From Agrypnia vestita (taxonomy: Eukaryota; Arthropoda; Insecta; Trichoptera; Phryganeidae): a stretch of 64,000 nucleotides of DNA. Where the stretch lies: assembly GCA_016648135.1 (NCBI GenBank), contig JADDOH010023733.1:1-64000 (forward strand), written 5' to 3'. Positions 41,675 through 52,445 of the stretch are shown here, piece after piece. Positions within the stretch are counted from its first letter, which is position 1, and each line of letters begins with the position of its first letter. A model generated the notes under the pieces. It was given only the letters and a program-made list of their open reading frames with translations, did no database searches and was not told the DNA's origin. Position numbers and translations under genes: made by a program.

Positions 41675-43350
41675 TTACGAATCAACTTGAATATTTTTTC
41701 CACAGAGGGATACATTATCCTTATGTTTTTGCAAATGAGCCGTGTACAGAGAACTATCAGCAGATTTAAAAGAGCAACTTCCGCATGAGAACTCTCTGCC
41801 AATGTGAATCGTTAAATGTTTCTTAAGGTTGCTTAAATGCCGGCAAGAATAATTGCATACTTCACAAATGAACGGCTTTTCATTGGTGTGAGTTCGTCTA
41901 TGAGTTTTCAGGTTGATCGCCAGTGTGCAAGAATACATGCACAAGTCACACGAGTAGGGCTTCTCGCCAGTGTGAACTCGCATATGAGTTTTCAGTCTGT
42001 TTATCTGTGGACTTGAATAGTCACATTCGGAGCAAGCAAATGGTTTTTCTCCAGTGTGAGAGCGAATGTGAACTTTCAAATTGCTCGAATGCGAACATGA
42101 GTATTCGCAAATATAACAAGAGAACGGTCTCTCTCCCGTGTGGGTTCTTCTGTGGCTTTTTAATTTGCTCATCAGATTGCACGTGTACGGACATTCGTCG
42201 CAGCTTATGATGATTTTTTCTTTGACACTGTTTGCTTTTTTGGCAGCTTTATCAGTTTTTAATTCTTTGTTTATACAACTTTTCTCGTGACGTCTTAAGT
42301 ATCCGGACCCAGAGCAAATTTTGTTACATCTCTCGCAGATGAATTCACCTAGAAATTCAAAAGCACATATTAGACATAGTGCACACCAGGACTATCGGCC
42401 CGATTCTGAAAATAACAATGTCTGGATCTTTAAGATCTTTATCCCAACACTTAATAGATGATAATAAAAATTAAAAATGTCCAGAGTGGATTTTGTAATT
42501 CTACGGCTCAAATACACTGTATTAAAAGATGATATAAGAAAGATTGTTTCTTACAAACGTATTAATTTCTTCATCCAGTGTCCAGATGAAATATCATGGC
42601 TAAACTTGTCATGACCGCGTTCGGCGTTACCGCATATTCAAATCTTCCTATCTTGACATTTTTTGACAGATATGTCTGGATCTTTAATCCCAACACTTAA
42701 TAGACGATAATAAAAATTAAAAATAAACGAGACATAGCTCTATGTCGGTGTTTGTTTCTGCAAGTTTCTATATGAGATAGATATAGAGGGAGGGAGAAAG
42801 ATGTAAATTGTTATCTGTCAAATGTCAAGATGGGAAGATTTGAATGACAAGTTTAGCCATGATATTTCATCTGGACGCTGTGGATGAAGAAATTAATACG
42901 ATTGTAAGAAACAATCTTTCTTATACCATATTTTCATACAATATATTTGAGTCGTAGAATTACAAAATCCGCTCTGGACATTTTTAATTTTTATTATCGT
43001 CTATTAAGTGTTGGGATAAAGATCTTAAAGATCCAGACATTGTTATTTTCAGAATACGGATGTATATCACGGTCGATAAAAACCTTTCAACGGTCTGTTT
43101 GTTAAGAAATTTAATAAATTAGTGGAAATTTCGAAGTGTGACCTTAAACGTAATATTTCAATGATGCACTTTTTGCTAGCCCACCTTTTTTTCTTCGAAT
43201 TATTACTAAGTCTTCAGCATAAATACATTGAATCTCAGGTATAGAGCATAGTTTTTCATCTGAACTCATGGAGTGAGGAGTGTTGGTCTCTTCATCGTTG
43301 GATAAGACAATATCTTCAGTTGGACTTTCCTTTTTAGATTCATTTTGCAT
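41675..43350 (-). CDS. C2H2 zinc-finger protein (7 fingers), two readable exons
   Basis: Exon A is 43185-43350 and exon B 41675-42348. The donor AAAAAAG/GTGGGC and acceptor TTTCTAG/GTGAAT join in phase 1 to give 279 residues. Exon A encodes an acidic, Ser-rich N terminus (about residues 1-55). Exon B encodes one atypical C2HC finger (FICERCNKICSGSG, residues ~57-79), then six C2H2 fingers, most joined by TGE(R/K)P-type linkers (ISCDECPYTC, FSCYICEYSC, FACSECDYSS, YSCDLCMYSC, FICEVCNYSC, FSCGSCSFKS). It ends with a short polar tail. The product is probably a nuclear sequence-specific DNA-binding regulator; I cannot name an ortholog. Exon A begins exactly at the ATG behind a good acceptor (TTTTTTCAG), so an upstream exon exists; it could be 5' UTR or could add coding residues. 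The intron holds the inverted-repeat element at 42403-43055. Confidence 0.88.
42403..43055. mobile_element. Fold-back / long-TIR element in the zinc-finger gene intron
   Basis: The outer ends are ATTCTGAAAATAACAATGTC and its complement GACATTGTTATTTTCAGAAT. The arms (about 42403-42671 and 42808-43055) are inverted copies for some 250 bp, with indels. The middle holds a second, shortened copy of the left-arm start (TCTGGATCTTTAATCCCAAC near 42674). It has no transposase and no clear target duplication, and it makes up most of the 836-bp intron. Confidence 0.85.
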
Positions 43351-46032
43351 CTGAAAAAATATACAATGATCATCAAGAACATGAACTGTCGAGCTGTAAC
43401 GTCATTTAGGTATTTATAATAATATGTTAAAATCTAGTAACACCTACATAATTAGCGAGAAAGCAATTATAATAATTACCGTCGCTAAATGACAAATACT
43501 TCGTGTGCAAATCCTAAAAACGTAACACGAACCGAAATATAAACTGTATGACTGAAATCACAGAATATAGACCACTGAAATTGACTGAAATCAATAATTG
43601 TTTGACAGTTTCAGCAATAGACAAATATGGACAAGTACAAGAGAGTACACCATAGACAAGATAGTATGTTATGGAGTTATGGAATGTATGGAATACAAGG
43701 TACCTAACAAAAATAAATATAGCCAAAAACTTCGGTAAAGATTGTGATGTACCGGAATATGACGCGAACCAGGTTATTAATTTTGTCCTAGGGCAATACC
43801 GAAATCAAAGCGCCCATGTTTCGAAGATCACGCGCCATGTGGTCACAGCCCCGGCATGTTCGATCTTTTGTTCGAGGACGAAATGTGTGACCTATTGTTC
43901 AAAAGAATAACATTGCGACGGACTTTCGTCTTAGGATAGCCCGACATAAAACATATGAAACAATGAATTAGAAAGTTAGGGTTGCCGAGGGCGTTGGGCA
44001 TCGCCGAAGACATTAATAGTGCACGGCCTTTTGTTAGGATGGACAACACGTTCGCAACCTTTTGTTCTTAAGTAACATCTTGGAAGGGTAAAAACGGTAA
44101 ACCTTTTCTTGCAGCGGGACGTATATCTCTAACCCCGATTAAACAATAGAAAGAACACCTTGGCCAAATGCGAACACATGGGACAACGGTTTAGAAAGCT
44201 GCGTTTGTTAGAGAAGTCGCCATTGTTTTGGGAAAGACATTTTTTAGAAAAACAAGATAATAATTCCGAAAGTCGTCGCAGTAAACTTACTATTGTCCTC
44301 GACAGACAATAGAGATGTTTTAGAAAGCGCTGACATACCGATCCGCCACATGGCGACGCTATCCGCGGGATGTAGGATCGTATAAAAAATCATATTATTA
44401 ATATAAGGGCGCGAAGATCCCGCAACGCACGACCAGGCGGTCATTATCAATAAAGATAACAGGGGTCAATCAATTAAGAAGGTAGAGGCCGAATTAGAAA
44501 TTGAGGCAAAGTGGTGAATCATAATATCAATGTAATATGTACCTAATTAAGTAGCAACTGATATGTTTAATTTAAGTAAGGTAATGATAATTTAGATAAC
44601 CCAGGCCACCTCTGCAGGTGGAGGTTACTCGTTTTATATGTAGTTAAGGACCGAAATGAACGGGACATTGCAATTTGAAATGATAACGAGATCATCCCGA
44701 ATTAATCTAACTTGTGGCAAATAATAAAAAATGTATTGATTGTATTATTGCCGACGATGTTTGATATTGATGTAATATATAATATATAACGTAATAGAAT
44801 ATTATCTCGAAAAAAAAAAATGTAACACGGTTGAAGAGATATAAGATTCCGACTTTTTAGTCTTTTGAAATCTGTCTGCAGAATGAATTTTAGCACACGG
44901 GGTTGAAACAAAATAGTTTAATTAATTGCAAATAGGTAAATGCCGTGTTGGAATAAACATTAATATTACTTTAGATCGAGGCTTTCATGTCTTACGTTTT
45001 CATATATTACATACACCTAGTTGAATAATGTTAATTTGTGAGTTTTAATTATTTTTAAGAATAATGTTAATTTGTCATTAGTTATTCAAGCCCCCAATAT
45101 TGTATTTTTTTTTATACAAATTGTAGGTTGTAGGTATATAACCTATCTGTAAACATGCAATTATTGTTTTGATTACTCGTTTAAGCAATATAATTTGTCG
45201 GTCTATTTTAAAATAGTTGTTTTAATCTAGTAATAATAAAGCTCAAAATAATTCTTGTTTGGAAAATTTTCAATTGTCTGCCTGGTGGAATGTGGCTTAT
45301 ATAATTTTTTAGTGTTCTCTATTTTTATTCTTTTCTTATATTCTTATACCAGGGGTGGAAGAAAGCTGATTTGATAAGATAATGATTAGTATAATGAAAG
45401 TCCTAAAAAAACGTTTTGCATTCAATCCAGCTACATATTGAAGTAAGAATTTTCATTATTTAGGTGTAAATAATGTTACATTAATTAATTTACGCCAAGT
45501 TTTCTTAATTTTTCTTCTAGTAATAAGGTTTAACATAATTTCTTGAAAAAAAAAAGTGTCTATCGAATTTGATTATGTTAGTATATGTAAGCATTCCTTT
45601 CGGGAAAGTGGCGTTGATGCAAATTCATGTACTTTGTAATCCCAAAAGAAATTACAAAGATGTATACAGAACATTAACATTAGGGGACCCGCTTGAAGCA
45701 TGTATCCCATGTAAATAAGTTTTTATGTTAATTGATTCACTAAGAAATGCCACGATGTCTGTATAATTTTAGCCCTTTGTTTTGTATCTCTATGTCACAT
45801 ATTGACGATTATGTTTGGTCCAACTAAGAAGTACGATAGCTTGTTTTATTTAAGCTAAAATTAAAAATAAAACTAAGTATCAAGTACATGTTGTCATTGT
45901 TAAAGAAAAAAGATTAAAAAAGAAAAAGAAAGGAAGAGAATATGCGGAGTGGTAAATTTTAAATACCGTCCGGTTTATCATATAAAAAAAAAAAAAGAAA
46001 TGATAATGATTTTGTGGAGGTATCGAAGATAA
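43351..46032. other. Intergenic, possible decayed LTR-type sequence
   Basis: 43780-44480 is GC-richer, with a TATA-like ATATAAGGGCGCG (44399) followed 50 bases later by AATAAAG, an arrangement seen in LTRs. I could not find paired repeats or coding frames. The rest is AT-rich with nothing recognised. Confidence 0.3.
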
Positions 46033-46148
46033 TCAACGTAGATGATAAGGATTGACCTGTAATGATGTAATGTATAAATAGCGTTAAATCAATGTAAATG
46101 ATAAGGATTGACCTGTAATGTTGTAATGTATAAATAACGTTAAATATT
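46033..46148. repeat. Tandem duplication, two units of about 58 bp
   Basis: GATGATAAGGATTGACCTGTAATGATGTAATGTATAAATAGCGTTAAAT-type sequence is repeated head to tail with a few substitutions. Confidence 0.88.
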
Positions 46149-46719
46149 GAGAGGCCTACTGTAAGAATTAAACCGACGACTTAATAATAAGATTAATATT
46201 GTAATGCATACTCAAGGAATTTTACTGTGACCTAATGAAACCCTGCGTCAATCCCATGTAATTAGTCAATAATGGTAGAAATAACTGCTCGATAAAAATA
46301 TGTCTGGCGTGTCGATTTAATTAAGTATGTATATGTAAGCAGTTTTATTTTTAGGTAATAAGTGTTGATGCGAATTTGTGTTTTCAATTTTCCGCCTTTG
46401 CCAATTTGTACTGTAATATTTTCCTTAAGTTTAATTCATTTTGCAATGTGTTTTGGTGACGGGATAGGGATATGAACAGTGAACAAAGCGTTCGTGAAAT
46501 AACAAAGTGTTTAGGCCTACATACCAGAAAAGCATCGAGATTAGCCGCAAACTGGGAGAACAATAGGGGGCGGAACGGAGGCAACACTGGGTTCAGTAAC
46601 CAATAGCGTCAATCGGGACCTGGAGAGACGAATGGACGACGGGGGCAGACATCAAAGGAGCCAATCGGCGGAAGACCAACTGGAGGCTTCCCCTCGACTC
46701 CCCGCGACCACACCCTGGG

Positions 46720-46830
46720 TCGCCGGAGAGAGAATATAAGGCGAAACCAGCCGCCAAGAAGTCAGTAGAGTCGAGTTGAGTTGAGTCGAGTCGAGTTAGG
46801 AGTCAGGAGTCGAGTTGAGTTGAGTGTGGA
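46720..46830. repeat. GAGTY pentanucleotide-rich tract behind a TATA-like box
   Basis: AGAGAATATAAGGCGAAACC (46725) is followed by a run of GAGTC/GAGTT units (about 46765-46828). It may mark an LTR or a promoter of a lost element. Confidence 0.55.
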
Positions 46831-46941
46831 GAAGCTAGAGATTCTAGCGGTGCCCGTAAAAACAGCATCGCCGATCACTCTAGCAACTCCTGGAGGAGCG
46901 AAAGCGCGAACGGCAACAACAGCCATCCGCTACCGAGTGCT

Positions 46942-47244
46942 GTGACGCACCGCCGCAAACGCCTAAGTATCAGTGCCGCCGCGACGCCCAGTGACAAAAG
47001 AAGCGACGCCCCGCTGCCGACCGCCACGACGCCGACGTCAGAAGCCGCCGACGTAGCCTGCACAGTCAGAGGACGACGCCGACGCCAGAAGCCGCCGCCC
47101 TGCACAGTCAGAGGACGACGCCGACGCCAGAAGCCGCCGCCCACCACGAAGCAGCACGAAGAAGACACCTGCCGAACTCTCCGAAACAGGTTACCCCGAT
47201 CTAAAGACTTTTTCTCCGCCCACCTGGTTCTACCGAAGTGTTAA
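46942..47244 (+). other. GC-rich open frame with an internal 42-bp duplication, probably not a gene
   Basis: A 100-codon plus-strand frame is rich in Ala, Arg, Pro and Thr. Its middle is two copies of a 42-base unit starting CTGCACAGTCAGAGGACGAC (about 47058 and 47100), encoding R-G-R-R-R-R-Q-K-P-P-P twice. It resembles the 5' leader of a retroelement more than a host gene. Function unknown. Confidence 0.3.
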
Positions 47245-47259
47245 TTTAATCTCGTCACC

Positions 47260-47739
47260 ATCCATTTTAGCAGTAAGATCAGATTTTTTATGTGTTTTGT
47301 CTTTTTTCTTTCTTTGTTTATAATTTTGTCCTCTCCCTCTAAATCAGGGTTCATGTAATTTTTAAATTAGTAACCACTTTGCTGCGTATGTAAGTTAAGA
47401 TTAATGTTTCATGTAAATTAATTTGCTACAGTGCCCAATATAGAAACTTGTAAAATTGTTTCGATTTCATTATTTTTCTATCCCTTCACCCGCCTCGAGA
47501 TATCAGTGTCCTAGTCAGTCACCTGACGTTTTGATTGTACCTAGGGGAGGGCGTAACCGCCGGCATACGTAGATCTGAGATCTCCCGGCCGGTTTACCAC
47601 ACCGTGATTTTATATCACCTCTGACACCTCAGACCTTACCCCCCCGACTCCGGTATATCAATTGTTCTGCCGTAAAATAAAAGCAATAATATCCCTGGAA
47701 AACCTTAATATATTTCTAATGTTTTTGCGAAATTAATTA
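47260..47739. other. Intergenic, nothing recognised
   Basis: Mixed composition, with a GC-rich patch at 47540-47660. No structure assigned. Confidence 0.35.
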
Positions 47740-48740
47740 TCTATATCTATACCTATAAAACTCAATGTCTTTCTGTTCTCTATACAAATCTACAGTTTGT
47801 CCGATATGACCCAAATTTCGCATACTTATTTTTATAGGACCCGGCGGGTAACATAGGTGACATTTCATCCTTCTCCCTCTAACCCTCTTCCTTCCAGTGA
47901 TATATTTTCCATGAAAATCTGTAGGTACCGTTCGACCAACTGACTCAAGTTTAAAATACTTATTACTTAGGCCCCGGGAGATAACTTAAGTGAAATTTCT
48001 CCCCTCCCCCTCCCGCTGATATATTTTCCATGCAAATCTGTACCTATCGGTATCTGTAGTTATTATTTAGGCCCCGGCGGGTAACATAGGCCACATTTCC
48101 CCCCTCCTCATCTATCACTCCCCCTGAAATATTTTCCGTGTATAATCTGTACCGTTTGACCGATCTGACCCAAATTTTGTACACTTATTCTTTTAAATCC
48201 AGCGCATAACAAAGGCGACATTTCATCCTCCTCCTAAATCCCACTCCTTCCTCTTATATATTTTCTGTAAAAATCCATACCGTTTGATCAATCTGACACA
48301 AATTTTGGATTCTTACTTTTTAGAACCCGGTGGATAACATAAGCGACATTTTCCCTTTGCTTTCATCCCACCAATAGTTTTCTATACAAATTTAAATTTT
48401 CTAAATAAAACTGATCGATCTGACCCAAATTTTGCATACTTATTTTTTAGGACCCGGCGGGTATCATAGGCGACATTTTTCCCTTCTCCTTTTACCTCAC
48501 ATCCTCCTATAATATATATTCTGTACAAATCTACACCACAATTTGACCAATCTGATCAAAATTTTGCTTAACCTATTCTTTAGAACCCAACGGGTAACAT
48601 AGACTACATTTCTCTCTTGAATTAAATGGAAACATTATTTTTATTAGAGACTTTGCAAAACAATGGAACCTTTGTTTTCCCCCAGAATATTATTTTAAAC
48701 TTAATTCCTAACCAGTGCAACGCCAGGTACGAACAGCTAG
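47740..48740 (+). mobile_element. Helitron-like element with internal minisatellite
   Basis: The 5' end TCTATATCTATACCTATAAA follows an A. The 3' end ...CAGCTAG is followed by T, giving the A/T insertion site and TC...CTAG ends of Helitrons. The interior is seven head-to-tail diverged units (roughly 100-135 bp each), each containing TTAGGACCCGGCGGGTAACA-type and GACCCAAATTTTGCATACTT-type motifs, near 47839, 47974, 48071, 48197, 48325, 48452 and 48587. No Rep/helicase is encoded, so it is non-autonomous. Confidence 0.75.
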
Positions 48741-49754
48741 TTTGATAAATAATATTTGTTCTTCCGGTCTATTCTGAATGGAATAGAAATGAATAAACTT
48801 TAATGCCTGACCTTTAAATTGCGTAATGCAATATGCGTGACCCTTTCTAGGTGAACGCTGTTGTCTTGAAAAGCTTTTAAAAATATTTTTAACACTGCGA
48901 TGGTATTTTAACTGGTGACACACTAACTGTTATTTGAGATTTGTATTTAATTTCTAAATTACACCCTTCCTAAGGTCATGGTTGGTTTTACTGTACCCTG
49001 AGGAACAACTGAGAGAGTCAGGCTTTATGCAGATATTATATGATACTATTGGATTCTCGAAAACCTCGAAAACATACCTTTAGTAGCAGGGTAAGAACTA
49101 GATTAACAGGGTTATTAGCGTAAAAGTCTTATGAAATCTATTTAAACTTTCTGGTTTGATTTTGATTATCATCTATCATTTAAAAACAATGCATATTGAT
49201 GAAATAATTTTCTTGTGTCTGAAGGGTTGAGCTATTAAAAAAGTAGATTTCTGTGAACTTATTGTTTCTAATATGATATTATATGCGAATTTATTTATTT
49301 AAATATATTTTACTTTATTTTTCTTCAATGCTTTGGCGTATATATACTTATCTCCTATTATAATTGCCAAGTGTGTATTATTTAATTGAATTTATTTTAT
49401 TATTCCTGTTACCCTACGAGTATTTCAACTAACAAACTTTAATCTGGCGTCAATAAACACATTGGACTCACTTTATCGATGAACTGGATGAATTTCACCC
49501 AGAACTAAACAAATCTCGTTGTTTGTTGAATTTGTTATTTATTTAAATTCTTTTACCTACCCTACCTACGTTATAAGGTTTTTTATGTAAAAATTTTGTT
49601 TTATTAAAGAATACAGGAACAAGATTTTTTTATATGGATTAGAGACATTTCTTTTCAATTAACATTTTTAAGACCAATTATCAACAATTATTTTAAAGAC
49701 AAACATAGTTCAAATAAATAAAGATGTAAGATCACAAAAATTATAATATAATCA
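48741..49754. other. Intergenic, nothing recognised
   Basis: AT-rich with no assignable structure. Confidence 0.4.
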
Positions 49755-50262
49755 GGTTCCGTGTCTACCAGACGCGTTAAAATATTTTCATACAACTTAG
49801 TAAGTTGTATGAAAAATTTATTAATTTTTCTTAACGAAAATTTGATAGATCTTCTTGATCGTCGCCACGAGTCTGCTTGCAAAGTTTCAGCTCGAGAAAA
49901 GGGTTAAAAATCGATCCAAAGTTTTTTCATCAAGCAAGTAGACGCCACGAGTTAATATAAAGGAAGTAAAAAACTAATCTATAAAAACCAAGTTTTTAGA
50001 ATATCCCCTTTCTCATTTTCGGGTTTCGTGTCTACCAGATGCGTTGTATGAAAAAACCATTAAAAATTTAAAAAATCCAAAATTATACAATAATTATTAA
50101 TTATTTTTAACGAAAATTTGACAGATCTTCTTGATCGTGGCCACGAGTCTACTTGCAAAGTTTCAGTTCGATTGGATCACGGGAAAAGGGTTAAAAATCG
50201 ATTCAAAGTTTTTTCGTCAAGCAAGCAGACGCCACGAGTTAATATAAAGGAAGTAAAAAACT
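49755..50262 (+). repeat. Repeat family X, copies 4 and 5 in tandem
   Basis: Two head-to-tail copies (about 49755-49970 and 49978-50262) share GTGTCTACCAGA(C/T)GCGTT, the GAGTCT(G/A)CTTGCAAAGTTTCAG block and the closing ACGCCACGAGTTAATATAAA. Confidence 0.8.
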
Positions 50263-50454
50263 AACCCAAATGGCAATGATAATGGTAATAAAGTACAGAA
50301 AATGATTAGCCAATCATAAAAATAATTTTATGGATACTTATATGTCAAATATCATAAATCTGTTTTTACAAAATGATAAGAAATAAAGAGATTAAAATTC
50401 ATAACAACATATTAGAATATTTAAAAGAAAATATCTTTTAAAATTGTGGTTTTC

Positions 50455-51245
50455 ACGGCCGCTTAGAATCTTCTGGTTTGAGTTTTATGGGATATTCTGC
50501 TGTGTTTCTACAACCTTTCTGGCCGACGTTTCGGATCCCAATGCAGGATACCTCGCACGGGGTATACGAAATACTATGCGGTGACCATGCGGTGACTGTA
50601 CCAAAACCTACATAGGTAGATCAAACTGAAGAATTTCGGCACGTGTCTCTGAACATCGCATTGATATAAAAAAATCGGAAATGAACTTCTTCCCTTGTCC
50701 ACCATTCTTTAATGGAGAATCATAAAATAGTTTTCGACAGTTCATAAGTAGTCGCCAGCCTCAATAATGAAACATTTAGAATCTATAGAGAGGCAATTGA
50801 AATAAATAAAAGACGTAGTCATATAACGAACAACAGAGACAACAGCATAAGACTTTCGCATGGAATAACACACTTAATAATATTAATCACATTCCTAATA
50901 TTAATAATAAACCGCGTATCACAACGGAAACACCGAAGCAATTAGAAAATCCAGCTATTTCACCATTTAATAATGACGATAGTAAAGTAAACATACGGAT
51001 CACTAGAAGTCGAGCGAAACTCATTACCGGCGTCGCTGGAGAAACCAACTCCTCCACAAACACCTGACGTAGAATTTTTCAAACTCTTACTTGACGGTGA
51101 GCTCCAGACCCGAACGGTTGTGCGCTTTTTGGAGAAGTAGCTCATTGACAAGGCGTCCTAAAGATGAGCAGTGAGATCTGTTCGAAACGTCGGCAGATGA
51201 CTGGTTCTGATGACCAGAATTTGATGCGGGTTACCCCCAAAGTAG
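50455..51245 (+). mobile_element. Penelope-like element fragment with GIY-YIG endonuclease
   Basis: 50560-50850 encodes, across frameshifts, GVYEILCGD, then C-T-K-T-YIGRS, then ISARVSEHRIDIKK and, further on, IYREAIEINKRR followed by N-N-R-D-N-S-I-R-L-S. This is the order of the GIY-YIG endonuclease at the C terminus of Penelope-like retroelements (G-V-Y, YIG, the Arg of R-x-x-E-H, and a late E). An 11-base tandem duplication (CATGCGGTGAC, near 50575-50597) and a stop break the frame. The fragment is bracketed by an inverted 12-mer, GCCGACGTTTCG (50522-50533) and CGAAACGTCGGC (51183-51194), typical of the family's terminal regions. The reverse transcriptase is absent. Confidence 0.78.
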
Positions 51246-52170
51246 TTAGAACTAACATATCTTGTACCCGTGAAAGCCTTAGATTTAACAAATATTACAT
51301 AATGAAAAGTATCCAATACATATAATGTCACTTTAGAGATATTGATGTTTGAAGTTTATAATATATTTCTTCATTGGTATTTGTTTTAAAATTAATTGTA
51401 AGAATGATTTTGTGTATTACGTAATACTTTTCAGAATATTAATACTTTAATGAATACTTTTTAGAATATTAATACTTTTTTATTGTTAATAGTACAGGCA
51501 TGGTTAGGGGTATTTTCCGAGGTATGATATGCAAATTTATTTGATTGCTTATGATGAAAAAAATGAATTTGCCATACATAAGTTGGTTCTAAGGGTGATA
51601 AAAATTATATACATTTGTTTTTTGCCTGAGACTTTTATATAGATCGATAGTATTAATATTTAGTGTCAGTTTGGTGCACTTAAGTCATTTTTGACCATTT
51701 TGGATCATTCTTGCATAACTACGTCCTAAAAAAGAAACCTAGGCCAGCGTGTCGGCATGGTAATCACACATTGTCTAGGCCTTGCCTCAAAAGTTTTGGT
51801 AAAACCATAATTGTGCATGGAGCATAATATAAGTCTCTCACATTTGAGTCAACAATGTTTAGTTGCTAAAAAAGGCATCTCGTTATGAAGCTGCAGGAAA
51901 GAGGAGAATAAAAATATGTTAAGTGTAGATAAATATATTTATGTATATATTTGTAATAAAGAATATACAAAATAAAAATCTTGCACCTGTGTATTTCAGT
52001 ATGTTCTGGTAAATGCTGTAAAATGCTACTTAATTGTACTCAAATAAAGGCAAAGCCTGGTATATATTCATTTCACAAAAGCAAGACATTAATTAAAATA
52101 AGTGTTCAGGGTATATTTTTCAAAAAATAATTGTTTGAACACTGTAAACTTCTTAAGGCAGGTAAGACAG
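51246..52170. other. Intergenic, nothing recognised
   Basis: AT-rich with no assignable structure. Confidence 0.4.
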
Positions 52171-52173
52171 TAA

Positions 52174-52318
52174 GGCCCGGTTGTTTCAAGTTGGATCAAA
52201 GTAAAAGTTTGTTTAAAGCATAGATTTTTGTGTTCTCCACCAATCAGACGGTCCGTTTTCATAAATATCTATGCTTTAAACGAACGCTTACTTTAATCCA
52301 ACTTGAAACAACCGGCCC
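52174..52318. mobile_element. PIF/Harbinger-type MITE, copy 4
   Basis: Starts GGCCCGGTTGTTTCAAG and ends CTTGAAACAACCGGCCC, with TAA on both sides. It is the most intact copy together with 14073-14217, and lies 128 bp from the 3' end of the serine protease homolog. Confidence 0.88.
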
Positions 52319-52445
52319 TAAAGAAGTACATATGAAGTAATCGACAAAATCATAATTATTAATAAAAGTTAATTACCATTACTTATTAAGAACTCTTATG
52401 TAACAAGAGTAACCATGTTTTTCATTTTAAGGAGGGAGGTGATTT

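Noticed and set aside
41923..42210. Plus-strand ORF of 95 codons
   Set aside because: Antisense shadow of the zinc-finger exon.
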